NCBI RefSeq assembly: GCF_024199795.1
Contig: NZ_JANADK010000001.1
Coordinates: 6,572,001-6,636,000, forward strand
Source: Bradyrhizobium sp. CCGB01
Lineage (GTDB): Bacteria > Pseudomonadota > Alphaproteobacteria > Rhizobiales > Xanthobacteraceae
Length of the DNA stretch: 64,000 nt
Reading direction: 5' to 3'
A program made the translations under genes and the position numbers. Shown piece by piece: positions 17,030 through 26,416 of this stretch; the first letter of the stretch is position 1, and each line of letters begins with the position of its first letter. A model generated the notes under the pieces. That model saw only the letters and a program-made list of their open reading frames with translations. It was not told where the DNA came from and did no database searches.

Positions 17030-18066
17030 GGCGCGTTCCTCGGTTCGATCTGCGCCTCGATGTGGAAGCGTTCGCCGGAATCGGATGAGCTCCGCGTGGT
17101 CGGGGCGTAGAAGGTCGCGCGGGTGAAATGCTGGGACTGCTCGATCAAGGGAATCAGCGAAGGCGCATCGCGCGTGATGCCGCCGATCTGAAGCTTGTTG
17201 CCGGACAGATGCATCTCGGTGACATAAGTGTGGTCTGGCAGCAGCCGGCTCAGCGATTCCAGCACGACCACGCTCGCCGCGGTCTCGTATTTGCGCCGCT
17301 CCAGCAGCGCCAGCGGCGAGCGCTCGCCACCGTCCCCGCCCGCGCGGAGCGCCGCACGGCGCTGGGTGATCTGGCGGTCGAGCTCGCTCTCCTGCGCACT
17401 GAGGCTGTCGGCGAGATAGCCCGCGGCAACCGATCCGACGACCGCGGCGATGGCCGCGAAAGCCAGCACCGCTTGCAGCGTCCGGCTCAGCCGCGCAGGA
17501 TCGACCGCGCCGCGCGATCGCTGCTCGAACACCTTGATGTGCCCGCCGCCGGGCGCATCCGTCGCGATCGCGATCGCGGCGGGATGGAAGCCTGACAGCG
17601 TCTCGACATAACCCATGGCCAGCCTGCGCGGCGCGGCTGCGATCTCGGTGGTGATGCTCTCGCTGCCATGCGGCGATGGCCGGCTGCAACCGAACACGGC
17701 GTCGCTCGCGCTCCACGGCGTCAGCCGGTCGATCTGCGCCCGCACGATGCCGTCGAGGAAATCCGCAGCGCGGGCCGGCAGCTCCAGCGGACGGAACAGG
17801 AAGCGCGAGGGCCGCAACACGATCTCGACGCGGCTGCCGCGGACGATCTGCGCGAGATTGGGAGTGGCGAACTTGCCATCCTCGAATGCGATCTCCTTCG
17901 GGATGTTCTCCGACTTGGCGGCCTCGAGCGCGAACGCGCCGCTCTCGCCCTCGACCAGCCGCACCACGCGCGGCGACACCATCCGTTCCAGGGCGGCGAC
18001 GATGGTACCGGCCACGGTGCCGGTCCAGGCATCGACAATCGTGCGAAGGGAATTGAGCGAACTCAT
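17026..18066 (-). CDS. gspL: T2SS platform protein GspL
   Basis: A 346-residue bitopic protein. The N-terminal cytoplasmic half (FLFRPLELPARAADFLDGIV) is the actin-like domain that binds the GspE ATPase. A membrane helix lies at about residues 200-222 (LAFAAIAAVVGSVAAGYLA), and the periplasmic end (LLPDHTYVTEMHLSGNKLQI) is the PilN-like domain. It starts one base after gspK ends and overlaps gspM. The upstream extension of the open frame runs into gspK and is not coding. Confidence 0.85.
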   Translation of the reverse strand: MSSLNSLRTIVDAWTGTVAGTIVAALERMVSPRVVRLVEGESGAFALEAAKSENIPKEIAFEDGKFATPNLAQIVRGSRVEIVLRPSRFLFRPLELPARAADFLDGIVRAQIDRLTPWSASDAVFGCSRPSPHGSESITTEIAAAPRRLAMGYVETLSGFHPAAIAIATDAPGGGHIKVFEQRSRGAVDPARLSRTLQAVLAFAAIAAVVGSVAAGYLADSLSAQESELDRQITQRRAALRAGGDGGERSPLALLERRKYETAASVVVLESLSRLLPDHTYVTEMHLSGNKLQIGGITRDAPSLIPLIEQSQHFTRATFYAPTTRSSSDSGERFHIEAQIEPRNAP

Positions 18067-18067
18067 C

Positions 18068-18982
18068 TCACAGAGGCTTTCCGGCGGAGCCGTCGAAGGC
18101 GTTGTGCCACGACAATATACGATAGGGCTCCTCGCCGCCTTCGAGAAGCAGGATGACGATCTCGGCCGAGCTCTGCCGGTGCGACGGTGCCTCGACGGCC
18201 ACCGTGAGGCGGTAGGCTCGCGAGCCCTCGACCGTCGCATTGGTATTGCCGGCGAGCCCAACCAGGGATCGCGGGTCGATGTTGGGATCGGCGCGGTCGC
18301 GCAGCAACTGTTGCAGCGTCTGCGGCGTCATGCCCGGCAGCGCCGCCACCACCTGCGGCGCGGCGTCGAGCACGTTCACCGTCCGCATGTTGCTGAACAC
18401 GGTGACGAAGGGCAGCACGCGCTCGACGACGGCGGGCGGGATGCCGCGCACGAGCCAGAGCTCGTCGCTGTGCGGGAACGGCGCGTGGCGCGGCAGATAG
18501 GACGCACCGAGCGTGCGGTAGTAGGTATCCTCCGGATTGTCCTGGCCGGACTCCGTCGACGAACGCCAGCCAAGGATGCGATCGGCATAGACGGGTGCAT
18601 CCGTCGCGGAGACGCCGAGCGCCGTCATCAGGCCCGCGAGGATCGGCTTCGGCGCCATGTTGAGATCGATGCGCGCGGCCTCCGAGCGGAACGTGACGCT
18701 CAGCCGGCCGGCCCCGACGCGGGCGTTGAAGGTGCCGCTGGTGGGACGCGTGGCCTCGTTCTGCGCCGTCAGCCGGTAAGCCGCAAGCTCCAGGCCGGCA
18801 TTCACCAGCGCGTCGGCCTGCAACCGGTCTGCGTTGACCGCGACGGTGACCGCGGTGTTGGTGACATAGGTCAGGTAGACCAGCGCGAGCCCAGCCAGCG
18901 CCGCCAGCAACCAGAGCACCACAACGACGATGAAGCCGCGGCCATCGCGAAGCGCACCGACGTAATGCCTCGCGCCGCTCAT
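18068..18982 (-). CDS. gspK: T2SS minor pseudopilin GspK
   Basis: A 304-residue minor pseudopilin. The prepilin-like N-terminus RGFIVVVVLWLLAALAGLAL lacks the conserved Glu+5, as is normal for GspK. A large soluble domain follows, with the family segment LWLVRGIPPAVVERVLPFVT, expected to bind calcium and cap the pseudopilus tip. Start ATG overlaps the gspJ stop (ATGA). Longer open frame upstream belongs to gspJ in another frame. Confidence 0.9.
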   Translation of the reverse strand: MSGARHYVGALRDGRGFIVVVVLWLLAALAGLALVYLTYVTNTAVTVAVNADRLQADALVNAGLELAAYRLTAQNEATRPTSGTFNARVGAGRLSVTFRSEAARIDLNMAPKPILAGLMTALGVSATDAPVYADRILGWRSSTESGQDNPEDTYYRTLGASYLPRHAPFPHSDELWLVRGIPPAVVERVLPFVTVFSNMRTVNVLDAAPQVVAALPGMTPQTLQQLLRDRADPNIDPRSLVGLAGNTNATVEGSRAYRLTVAVEAPSHRQSSAEIVILLLEGGEEPYRILSWHNAFDGSAGKPL

Positions 18983-19698
18983 AGCTGCTGCTCCTGTTTC
19001 TCCGCCGGTTGCGGCCGGCTCTGCGCGGCCACGCAAGTCGCCGGGTTCTTGGCCCGCGCGCATTCCGCCGGCGCCGTGATATGCGGAACCACGGCGGCGG
19101 AGACCGCCAGCACCTGCCCGGTGGCGCCGTCGCGCACGGTGATGCGGATACGATCCGGCAGCTGTGCTTGGCCGCGCCAGATCGGCTGCCACTGACCATC
19201 AGGCCCCGCATAGGCGAAGCTCACGCGAAACGGCGCACGGACCAGCACAACCTGGTCGACGTAGCGGATCTGCCCGTCGGCCGGCATCGGCTGGAACGGC
19301 GCGCGCTCGCGCACCAGCGCCAGCCCCTGCGCATCGGCCTTCTCGATCAGGCGGATGAATTCGAGTCCCGGACGCGCGCTCGGACCGAGCGCGGTGCGCA
19401 GGAAGGTCACCGACAATTCGGCACCGTCGAACAGCGGCGCCCTGGCGTCGCTGTTGATTGGCACCTGCTCGGCAACCTGGAGGTCGGCGACGATGCGGTC
19501 GAGGCCGGTGGCGAGGCGCTCGGCCCGCTGCACGCGCGCGATTCCGCGATTCCAGTTCGGCAGCCATTGCGCCGTCACCGTCGCCAGCGCCGCCAGGATG
19601 ACGGTCATCAGCAGCGTTGCGAGCAGCACCTCGAGCAGGGTGAAGCCGGCCTCGCTGTCGAGCGCGCGGCGGAGGCGTTTCATTGCCAGGCCCTTCAT
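18979..19698 (-). CDS. gspJ: T2SS minor pseudopilin GspJ
   Basis: A 239-residue protein with the type IV prepilin motif EAGFTLLEVLLATLLMTVIL: cleavage after Gly and Glu at +5. The soluble part has the GspJ-type pattern (ERLATGLDRIVADLQVAEQV). ATG overlaps the gspI stop as ATGA; a second in-frame ATG five codons later is possible. It assembles with GspI and GspK into the pseudopilus tip and is processed by the peptidase encoded at 26417. Confidence 0.88.
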   Translation of the reverse strand: MKGLAMKRLRRALDSEAGFTLLEVLLATLLMTVILAALATVTAQWLPNWNRGIARVQRAERLATGLDRIVADLQVAEQVPINSDARAPLFDGAELSVTFLRTALGPSARPGLEFIRLIEKADAQGLALVRERAPFQPMPADGQIRYVDQVVLVRAPFRVSFAYAGPDGQWQPIWRGQAQLPDRIRITVRDGATGQVLAVSAAVVPHITAPAECARAKNPATCVAAQSRPQPAEKQEQQL

Positions 19699-20090
19699 TG
19701 CGACGACCTCGGCACCAGCTTCACGGTCGCGACCTGGATCGCGCTGCCGTCGGCGCGCTGGAGGCGCAGATTGACGGCCATCGGCACGAAGCGGTCGGTG
19801 GCGGGATCGCCGCCTGCGACGTTCATCGGCGCGACCTCGACGCGCCAGCGGCTGCCGGCAAGTTCGCCGCTCTGCCGACCGGGCTTCAGCAATCCGCGTG
19901 CCGGCAGGTCCGCAAGCAACCGCTCGGCCGTGCCCGCCAGCGCCAGATGCTGGTCGATCGAGCGGGTGCCCTTCGCCGTGGTGGCGATGACCGAGCCGAT
20001 CGTCCCGAGCACGACAGCGATGATCGCGAGCGCGACCAGCGCCTCGATCAGGGTGAACCCGGCGGCGTCAGAGCAGCTTCTGCGGGACAA
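19695..20090 (-). CDS. gspI: T2SS minor pseudopilin GspI
   Basis: A 131-residue pseudopilin with AAGFTLIEALVALAIIAVVL (Gly/Phe cleavage, Glu+5). Start is TTG, preceded by GGAGG at good spacing, and overlaps the gspH end by 23 bp. Size and position between H and J are standard. It forms the tip complex with J and K. Confidence 0.88.
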   Translation of the reverse strand: MSRRSCSDAAGFTLIEALVALAIIAVVLGTIGSVIATTAKGTRSIDQHLALAGTAERLLADLPARGLLKPGRQSGELAGSRWRVEVAPMNVAGGDPATDRFVPMAVNLRLQRADGSAIQVATVKLVPRSSQ

Positions 20091-20562
20091 TCTCGACGCC
20101 TCCGGTCAGCCAGTTGACGCGCACCTCGTAGCCCATGCCGGGCCGCGCCAGTGCGATCGTCCCGCCGCACGACATGCCCGACGGAAAGAAATCGATCGAC
20201 CGCCCCGTCGCGCGGTCGGCGCAGCGCGACGCCAGCGTCGCCTGCACGACCACGTCGCCGGGCAGGCGGATGGTCCGCCCGGTCACGCCGGAGCGGATCG
20301 CGCGCGCCTCCGCGTCGACCTGCGTCACCACCCTCACCTGCCGGCGCAGCGCCGCGTTGCGGTCGGCTTTCAACAGTGCCGCGGTCTCCACCGCGTAGCT
20401 CTCGAGCCTGGCGCGCGTCGTCGAGCGCGGGATCGCCGGCAGGATGATCGCCGCGAGCAGGCCGATGATCGCGAGCACGCACAGGATCTCGATCAGCGCG
20501 AAACCGCGCGCCTCACGTAGAGCTTCAGCGCGCGCCGCTGACGATGTCGGCTGCCGTTCCAC
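20068..20562 (-). CDS. gspH: T2SS minor pseudopilin GspH
   Basis: A 164-residue pseudopilin with prepilin motif ARGFALIEILCVLAIIGLLA and a C-terminal beta domain (RSIDFFPSGMSCGGTIAL ... GYEVRVNWLTGGVEI), the standard GspH end. GTG is chosen because it is the only in-frame start before the prepilin motif after the better-conserved region, and AGGAAGG lies just upstream. This makes it overlap gspG by 38 bp. The leader peptide is unusually long, about 20 residues. Confidence 0.85.
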   Translation of the reverse strand: MERQPTSSAARAEALREARGFALIEILCVLAIIGLLAAIILPAIPRSTTRARLESYAVETAALLKADRNAALRRQVRVVTQVDAEARAIRSGVTGRTIRLPGDVVVQATLASRCADRATGRSIDFFPSGMSCGGTIALARPGMGYEVRVNWLTGGVEIVPQKLL

Positions 20563-20980
20563 TGCCGCCTTCCTGACCGTCCGATCCGAGCGAGATGACC
20601 TCGTAGGGCGCGCTGGCGCCCGGCGAGCGATAAACATAGACGTGGCCCCAGGGATCGTTGGGCACCACGCCGCCACGCAGGTAAGGCCCGTTCCAGCCGG
20701 CCTGGTTGTTCGTGCGCGTCAGTCCGACGAGGCCTTCATTGGCGGTCGGATAGCGGCCGACATCGAGATAATAGAGATCGAGCGCGCTGGAGAAGCTCTC
20801 GATCTGGATCTTTGCGGCCTTTGCCTTGGACTCGCTGAGATAGTTCAGCACCCGCGGGCCAACCAGCGCCATGATCATCCCGATGATGGTGATGACGACC
20901 AGCATCTCGACCAGGGTGAAGCCGGCCTCCCCTCGCCGCGCGCGCCGCCGGCCACGCCTTAACGACGGATGTTTGGTCAC
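20525..20980 (-). CDS. gspG: T2SS major pseudopilin GspG
   Basis: A 151-residue major pseudopilin. After a basic leader (RRGRRRARRGEAG) comes FTLVEMLVVITIIGMIMALV with Glu+5, then DLYYLDVGRYPTANEGLVGL and a C-terminal loop with NDPWGHVYVYRSPG and LGSDGQEGGSG, the calcium-binding region of GspG. GTG is preferred over a TTG two codons earlier because GGAGGG is then six bases upstream. It polymerises into the pseudopilus that pushes substrates through GspD. Confidence 0.92.
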   Translation of the reverse strand: MTKHPSLRRGRRRARRGEAGFTLVEMLVVITIIGMIMALVGPRVLNYLSESKAKAAKIQIESFSSALDLYYLDVGRYPTANEGLVGLTRTNNQAGWNGPYLRGGVVPNDPWGHVYVYRSPGASAPYEVISLGSDGQEGGSGTAADIVSGAR

Positions 20981-21001
20981 TTCCAACCCTCCATTACCTG
21001 T

Positions 21002-22213
21002 CTAACCGACAATCTGGCTCACCGACATCAGCGCCGTCATCACCGACGTGATCAGGCCGCCGACGACCAGCGAGATCGCGATGATCGCCGCCGGTCCCGC
21101 AATGCCGACGGCGCGGTCCAGCGTGCGCTGCAACTTGGTCTCGTAGAATTCGGCGACGCGTCCGGACAGCATCGGCAATTGCCCGGTCTCGTCGCCGAGC
21201 CGGAGCATGCGCACCGCCATCGCCGGCAGCGCCTCGGTTTCGGCCAGCGCGTCGGACAGCTTCGAGCCATGGCGGACGCGGTCGGCGGCATCGCTCCAGA
21301 CCGCGGAAGGGCCCGTCGTCGCCATCATGTCGATCAGGATGCGCAGCGTGGTGGTGAGATTGACGCCGCTGCCGAGCAGCAGGCCGAGATTGCGGCAGAA
21401 CAGCGCCGTGCGGTACGCGCTCATCACGTTGCGGATTGCCGGCAGCCGCACGATCGCATCGGTGATGCCGCGGCGGACGCGCGCCTGCCGCAGCAGGAGC
21501 CACGCTGCCGCAACGATGGCCGCGAGAGAAGCCAGCACCGCATCGGAATTGCCGCGCAGGAAGGTGGAGATGTTCAGGAACACGCCGACGACCGGATCGA
21601 CCTTGGCGCCGAAATCCTGCAACACGCTGGCAAACTGCGGCAGCACGAAGGTGAGGAAGAACAGCAGCACGCCGCCCGCCGCGCCGAGCACGAACAGGGG
21701 ATAGCGGATCGCATCCGACAGCCGGCGCCGCAAGGCCTCGCTGCGCGCACGTTCGCCTGCCAGCACCTCCAGCACCTGATCCAGCGAGCCCGACGCCTCG
21801 CCGACCCGCACCAACGCGATATACATCGGCGGAAACAGCCCCTCGTGCCGTACCAGCGCTTCGGCAAAGCTCTCGCCCGAGACGACGCGCGAACGGATGT
21901 CGGCAACGACCGGACGCAGCCGGCCGAGATCGGGATCCGCCGCGAGCAACTCCAGTCCGTCATTGATGCGGGCGCCGGCACGCAAGAGCAGCGCGAGGTC
22001 GCGGGTGAAGATGGTGACATCTTCCGGCTTCGGCTGGTTGAAGAGGCTGAACACGCTGCCCGCCGCGCCGCCGTCTTCCGGCGTGACGTTGTCGACCAGC
22101 ACGAGGCCGAGCCGCTCGATCCGCTGCGCGACGTCGCCTGGCGCGGGCGCGGCGATGGCGCCGGAGACCAGTTCGCCGGTGGCGTTGAGCGCGCGGTAGC
22201 GATAGTTCGGCAT
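21002..22213 (-). CDS. gspF: T2SS inner-membrane platform protein GspF
   Basis: A 403-residue polytopic protein with two copies of the T2SSF domain (about 65-190 and 270-395) and three membrane helices, the first at YPLFVLGAAGGVLLFFLTFV. The N-terminus MPNYRYRALNATGELVSGAI is the standard GspF start. Although the frame is open further upstream, that part lies over gspE. It lies five bases after gspE and couples the ATPase to the pseudopilus. Confidence 0.93.
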   Translation of the reverse strand: MPNYRYRALNATGELVSGAIAAPAPGDVAQRIERLGLVLVDNVTPEDGGAAGSVFSLFNQPKPEDVTIFTRDLALLLRAGARINDGLELLAADPDLGRLRPVVADIRSRVVSGESFAEALVRHEGLFPPMYIALVRVGEASGSLDQVLEVLAGERARSEALRRRLSDAIRYPLFVLGAAGGVLLFFLTFVLPQFASVLQDFGAKVDPVVGVFLNISTFLRGNSDAVLASLAAIVAAAWLLLRQARVRRGITDAIVRLPAIRNVMSAYRTALFCRNLGLLLGSGVNLTTTLRILIDMMATTGPSAVWSDAADRVRHGSKLSDALAETEALPAMAVRMLRLGDETGQLPMLSGRVAEFYETKLQRTLDRAVGIAGPAAIIAISLVVGGLITSVMTALMSVSQIVG

Positions 22214-22218
22214 GATTT

Positions 22219-23961
22219 CTAGCGCACCGTCGTGACGCGGAAGACCTCGGGCACGGTGGTGAGCCCGGCCCGGCATTTGGCGACCGCATCCTCCAGCATC
22301 GTCGTCATGCCACTCCGCATCGCAGCGGCATCGATCGAATGGGAGTCGGTCTGCGGGCCGATCAGCGTGCGCACCTCGTCGGACATTTCCAGGATCTCGA
22401 ACACGCCGTTGCGGCCGCGATAGCCGGTGCCGCCGCAGCGCTCGCAGCCGCCGGCCTCGTGCACGACCTCGCCGCACTTGAATCCGATCACCGCAAAGCG
22501 CGGATCCCTGGCGAGATCGGCCTCGGTCAGCGCGTGCGGCACCTTGCACCGGTCGCAGAGCATGCGCACGAGGCGCTGCGCGACCACCGCGCGCAGCGTG
22601 GACTTGAGCAGGAAACCCTCGATGCCGAGATCGATCAGGCGCGGCACGGCGGCCGCCGCGGTCTCGGTATGCAGCGTCGTCAGCACGAGATGGCCGGTCA
22701 GCGCCGCGTGAATGGCGATATGCGCGGTCTCGGCGTCGCGGACCTCGCCGACCATGATCACGTCGGGGTCCTGGCGCACAAAGGCGCGCATAGCGGAGGC
22801 AAATGTCAGCCCGATCGACGGCTTGACCTGGGACTGGTTGATGCCGGGGATCTCGTACTCGACGGGATCCTCGATGGTGAGGATCTTGCGCGTCGGCTCG
22901 TTCAGGATCGACAGCATGGTCGCCAGCGTCGTGGTCTTGCCGCTGCCGGTCGGGCCCGTGACCACGACCATGCCGTGCGGCATCGCCAGCAGTCGCGTCA
23001 TCACGCTCTCGTCGCGCGCGGCGAGACCGAGCTTGCTCATTTCCAGAAGACCGCGGTCGCGCGGCAGCAGGCGGATGACGGCGCTCTCGCCATGCTGCGT
23101 CGGCATGGTCGCGACGCGAACGTCGATCTCGCTGCGCCCGACGCGCACGCGGGCGGCGCCGTCCTGCGGCAGGCGCCGTTCCGCGATGTTGAGGCTGGCG
23201 AGAATCTTGATGCGCGAGATCAGCGCCTGAGGCGGGATGCCGTGCGGCGACGGCAGCGCGCGCAACAGGCCGTCGACGCGCATGCGCACGACCAGCCCGG
23301 CGCGGAACGGCTCGACGTGGATGTCGCTGGCACGCAAATCCACCGCGCGCTCCAGGAGATCGTTGAGCGCGCGCACCACCGGCGCGCCGCTGGCGAGATC
23401 GCGCAGGCTCTCGATGTCGTCGTCGGACTGCTGCCCCGATCCGGCGCTGTCGCTCGCACCAGCTTCGTCAGCGCCAGCCCGCTGGTCGAGAGCTGTCGTA
23501 ATATCTTCATATGACGCGACGACAATGTCGACACGTGCGCTGAAGACAATCTCGGCGGCGCGGACGGCGGCTGCGTCCAAAGGATCTGCAATCGCTAGTC
23601 CATAACCTCCACTCGAAGAGCGGAACGGAAAGATGGTCGATTCCCGCAGGAATCTGCGTGAAAAGCCGTCGAGGCAGGGCGTGGTTGACAGCAACTGCGG
23701 AAGACCCAGTCGCGGAAGGCGAAAATATTCTGCGACCTCGTCAGCAAACTCGGCTGAAGAGAGAGCCATCGTTTCCCACAGTTCGCGAAGCGGCCGACTC
23801 CGTTCAGCATTCGACGGACCATTCAGGCCCACAAGCGCGCGCGGCGGTAACGGATACTTTGCGAGAAGGTACAGTTCGAAGGTGTCGGCGGTGACGTCCT
23901 GCACAACGTTCACCACGTTGCGCTTGTTAGCAATCCGTCCATCTGTCCCGCTCGCAACCAT
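22219..23961 (-). CDS. gspE: T2SS assembly ATPase GspE
   Basis: A 580-residue cytoplasmic hexameric ATPase. It has an N-terminal N1E-type domain, Walker A GPTGSGKT (336-343), an Asp box (LTIEDPVEYE), Walker B VIMVGEVRD (401-409) and a His box (LVLTTLHTETA). A four-cysteine zinc site C469/C472/C506/C509 in CDRCK ... CERCG is characteristic of GspE rather than PilT. It heads the minus-strand operon, divergent from gspD. The start ATG has only a weak ribosome site and the open frame runs 37 codons further upstream, so the exact start is uncertain. Confidence 0.93.
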   Translation of the reverse strand: MVASGTDGRIANKRNVVNVVQDVTADTFELYLLAKYPLPPRALVGLNGPSNAERSRPLRELWETMALSSAEFADEVAEYFRLPRLGLPQLLSTTPCLDGFSRRFLRESTIFPFRSSSGGYGLAIADPLDAAAVRAAEIVFSARVDIVVASYEDITTALDQRAGADEAGASDSAGSGQQSDDDIESLRDLASGAPVVRALNDLLERAVDLRASDIHVEPFRAGLVVRMRVDGLLRALPSPHGIPPQALISRIKILASLNIAERRLPQDGAARVRVGRSEIDVRVATMPTQHGESAVIRLLPRDRGLLEMSKLGLAARDESVMTRLLAMPHGMVVVTGPTGSGKTTTLATMLSILNEPTRKILTIEDPVEYEIPGINQSQVKPSIGLTFASAMRAFVRQDPDVIMVGEVRDAETAHIAIHAALTGHLVLTTLHTETAAAAVPRLIDLGIEGFLLKSTLRAVVAQRLVRMLCDRCKVPHALTEADLARDPRFAVIGFKCGEVVHEAGGCERCGGTGYRGRNGVFEILEMSDEVRTLIGPQTDSHSIDAAAMRSGMTTMLEDAVAKCRAGLTTVPEVFRVTTVR

Positions 23962-24024
23962 GCAGCCCGCGATCGAAATACTAGCAAGAAATGGTCGCGG
24001 CGCAAATTTTAGTGCCTGCGAACT

Positions 24025-26412
24025 ATGAAGGATCCGACAAATTTTTCGCTTACTCGCAACGGCGGCGGTCATATTTTGTTCAAAGTAGTCCGCCTGAGTC
24101 TACGCCTGCGCTCAGCGTCAACTCGCATGCTGATGCCTTTGCTATCTGCCGTTCTTTTGACGTCCTGCATCGTCACGGCCGATCAATCGATCGAAGCCGA
24201 TCCAAACGACCCGCGCGCCCAGGACGTCGCCGACAAGGTCCGCTCCCTCGATCTCCAGCCGCGGCAACCTTCGAATGCAGGCGCGGGCGGCGTTGCGCAA
24301 GCCAAATCGTCGAGACCCGCGATCTATCTCAGCGATGGTACCACGCCGCAAGGCGGCGCACTTCCCGAACGGGACGATGCCGGCGGCAGCGGCTACGACC
24401 TGAATTTCGAGAACGCGCCGGTCGCCACCGTCGCAAAGGTCATCCTCGGCGACGTCCTCAACGTCGGCTACACGATCGACCCGCGCGTGCAGGGCACCGT
24501 GACGCTGGCCTCGGTGCGGCCCGTGCCGAAGGCGGACGCACTCTACGTGCTGGAAAACGCGCTGCGCATGTCGGGCGTGGCACTGGTGCGCGACCGCACC
24601 GGCTATCGCCTGCTGCCGGCGCCCGAAGCCGGTCCCGGCGGCGTCGATCGCTCGATGAACGCCGCGGCCGGCCAGGGCGTCACCGTGGTGCCGCTGCGCT
24701 ACGTCTCGGCGCAAAACATCTTCAAGCTGCTCGATGCCTTCGGCGTGAAGGCCGCGACCATGCGTCCCGACAGCGCCCGCAACACGCTGATCGTCAGCGG
24801 CAGCGGCAGCGACCGGGCGACCGCGGTCGACACCATTCTGTCCTTCGACGCCGACTGGATGCGCGGGCAGTCGGTCGGCATCTTCCCGGTGCGCAATTCC
24901 TCGCCGGAGCCCGTCATCTCCGAGATCGAGAAGATCATGGATTCCGGCGAAGGCGGCATGAGCCAGAACGTGATCAAGCTCCAGCCGATCGCGCGGCTCA
25001 ACTCCATCCTCGTGGTGAGCCAGAAGCCGGAATATCTCAAGCGCGCGCAGACCTGGATCGCGCGGCTCGATCGCTCCGACACCGAGGGCGTGAACCTGAA
25101 ATCCTATCCGCTTCGCTACGGCAATTCCAAGGTGATCGTGGCGATGCTGAACGACATGCTGTTCAACCAGAGCGCGACGAGCAACGCGACGCTCGACAAC
25201 GCGTCGAGCCAGCTCGCGCCCGGCGCCGGCATTTCGACCTCCACCTCCAGCAGTCCGGTCGCGTCGCTGAGCGCGCTGCCGACCGCCGCTGCCGGCGCCG
25301 CAACGCCTGTCACTACGCCTGCGGGATCGACGCTCGGCGCCCGCGCCGTGCCCTCGGCAACCCCGGCGCAGGACAACGGCCTTGGCGGTCTCTCGGGCGG
25401 CGGAGCGAAGCCCGGCATCAACAGCATTCTCCAGAATGTGCGGATCACCGCAGACGTCACCAACAACGCCGTGCTGGTCTACGCCAACCAGGAGGCGCAG
25501 CGCATCGTCGAGCAGACCATCCGGCAGATCGACCGGCCGCAGCGCCAAATCGCGATCGAGGCGACCATTGCCGAGGTCACGCTGAACGACCAGCTGAACT
25601 ATGGCGTGCAGTTTTTCCTCGCCAGCAAGCAGGGCTCGATCTCCAACACCATCTCGGGCATCAGCAATTCAAGCACGATCGGCAGCAACACCGAACCGAC
25701 GAGCAACGCGGTCAATGCCGCCGCCGGCGCCCTGCTCGGCCGCGCACTGCCCGGCTTCAATTTCCTGATCGGCTCGGAAAATTCGCCGCGTGTCGTGCTC
25801 GACGCGCTGCATGGCATCACCAACGTCAAGGTGCTGTCGAACCCGTCGCTGGTGGTGCTCGACAACCAGCCGGCGACCTTGCAGGTCGGCGACCAGGTGC
25901 CGTTCTCGACCGGCACCGCGACCGTGCTGACCGCCAACAACACGGTGGTCAACACCATCGACTACAAGAACACCGGCATCATCCTGCGCGTGCTGCCGCG
26001 CGCCAACGCCAATGGCAATGTCGTGCTCGACATCGAGCAGGAAATCTCGAGCGTGGCCGCCGGCAGCGCCAACTCGCTGACGCCGACAATCTCGCAGCGC
26101 CGGGTCAAGAGCTCGATCGCGGTGACCAGCGGGCAGACCGTGCTGCTCGCCGGCCTGATCAGCGAGACCGAAAACCGGCAGCGCCAGGGCCTGCCGATCC
26201 TGGATTCCATTCCCGGCGTGGGCGACGCCTTCTCGCACCAGACCAACGCGCGCAGCCGCACCGAGCTGATCCTGTTCATCCGCCCGACGGTGATCAAGGA
26301 CGGCGTCGATGCGCATGTCATCGCCGAGGAGATGCGCAGCAAGATGAACAGCCGCCTGGTCGGGACCAGCAATCCCGTGGTCACCGTGAGCCCGCCCAGG
26401 GCGGCGCGCTAG
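24025..26412 (+). CDS. gspD: T2SS outer-membrane secretin GspD
   Basis: A 795-residue secretin. It has a basic N-terminus, a hydrophobic stretch and a lipobox-like LLTSC, so it may be a lipoprotein that pilots itself. N0 (YDLNFENAPVATVAKVILGD) and several N1-N3 ring domains follow, with a Ser/Thr/Ala/Pro-rich insert at about 395-460. The C-terminal secretin domain contains VLSNPSLVVLDNQPATLQVG and TELILFIRPTVI. No separate GspS pilotin is seen. An in-frame ATG 34 codons later would place the lipobox nearer the start. Only about 60 bp separate it from gspE, so the two operons share a control region. Confidence 0.93.
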   Translation: MKDPTNFSLTRNGGGHILFKVVRLSLRLRSASTRMLMPLLSAVLLTSCIVTADQSIEADPNDPRAQDVADKVRSLDLQPRQPSNAGAGGVAQAKSSRPAIYLSDGTTPQGGALPERDDAGGSGYDLNFENAPVATVAKVILGDVLNVGYTIDPRVQGTVTLASVRPVPKADALYVLENALRMSGVALVRDRTGYRLLPAPEAGPGGVDRSMNAAAGQGVTVVPLRYVSAQNIFKLLDAFGVKAATMRPDSARNTLIVSGSGSDRATAVDTILSFDADWMRGQSVGIFPVRNSSPEPVISEIEKIMDSGEGGMSQNVIKLQPIARLNSILVVSQKPEYLKRAQTWIARLDRSDTEGVNLKSYPLRYGNSKVIVAMLNDMLFNQSATSNATLDNASSQLAPGAGISTSTSSSPVASLSALPTAAAGAATPVTTPAGSTLGARAVPSATPAQDNGLGGLSGGGAKPGINSILQNVRITADVTNNAVLVYANQEAQRIVEQTIRQIDRPQRQIAIEATIAEVTLNDQLNYGVQFFLASKQGSISNTISGISNSSTIGSNTEPTSNAVNAAAGALLGRALPGFNFLIGSENSPRVVLDALHGITNVKVLSNPSLVVLDNQPATLQVGDQVPFSTGTATVLTANNTVVNTIDYKNTGIILRVLPRANANGNVVLDIEQEISSVAAGSANSLTPTISQRRVKSSIAVTSGQTVLLAGLISETENRQRQGLPILDSIPGVGDAFSHQTNARSRTELILFIRPTVIKDGVDAHVIAEEMRSKMNSRLVGTSNPVVTVSPPRAAR

Positions 26413-26416
26413 CCGC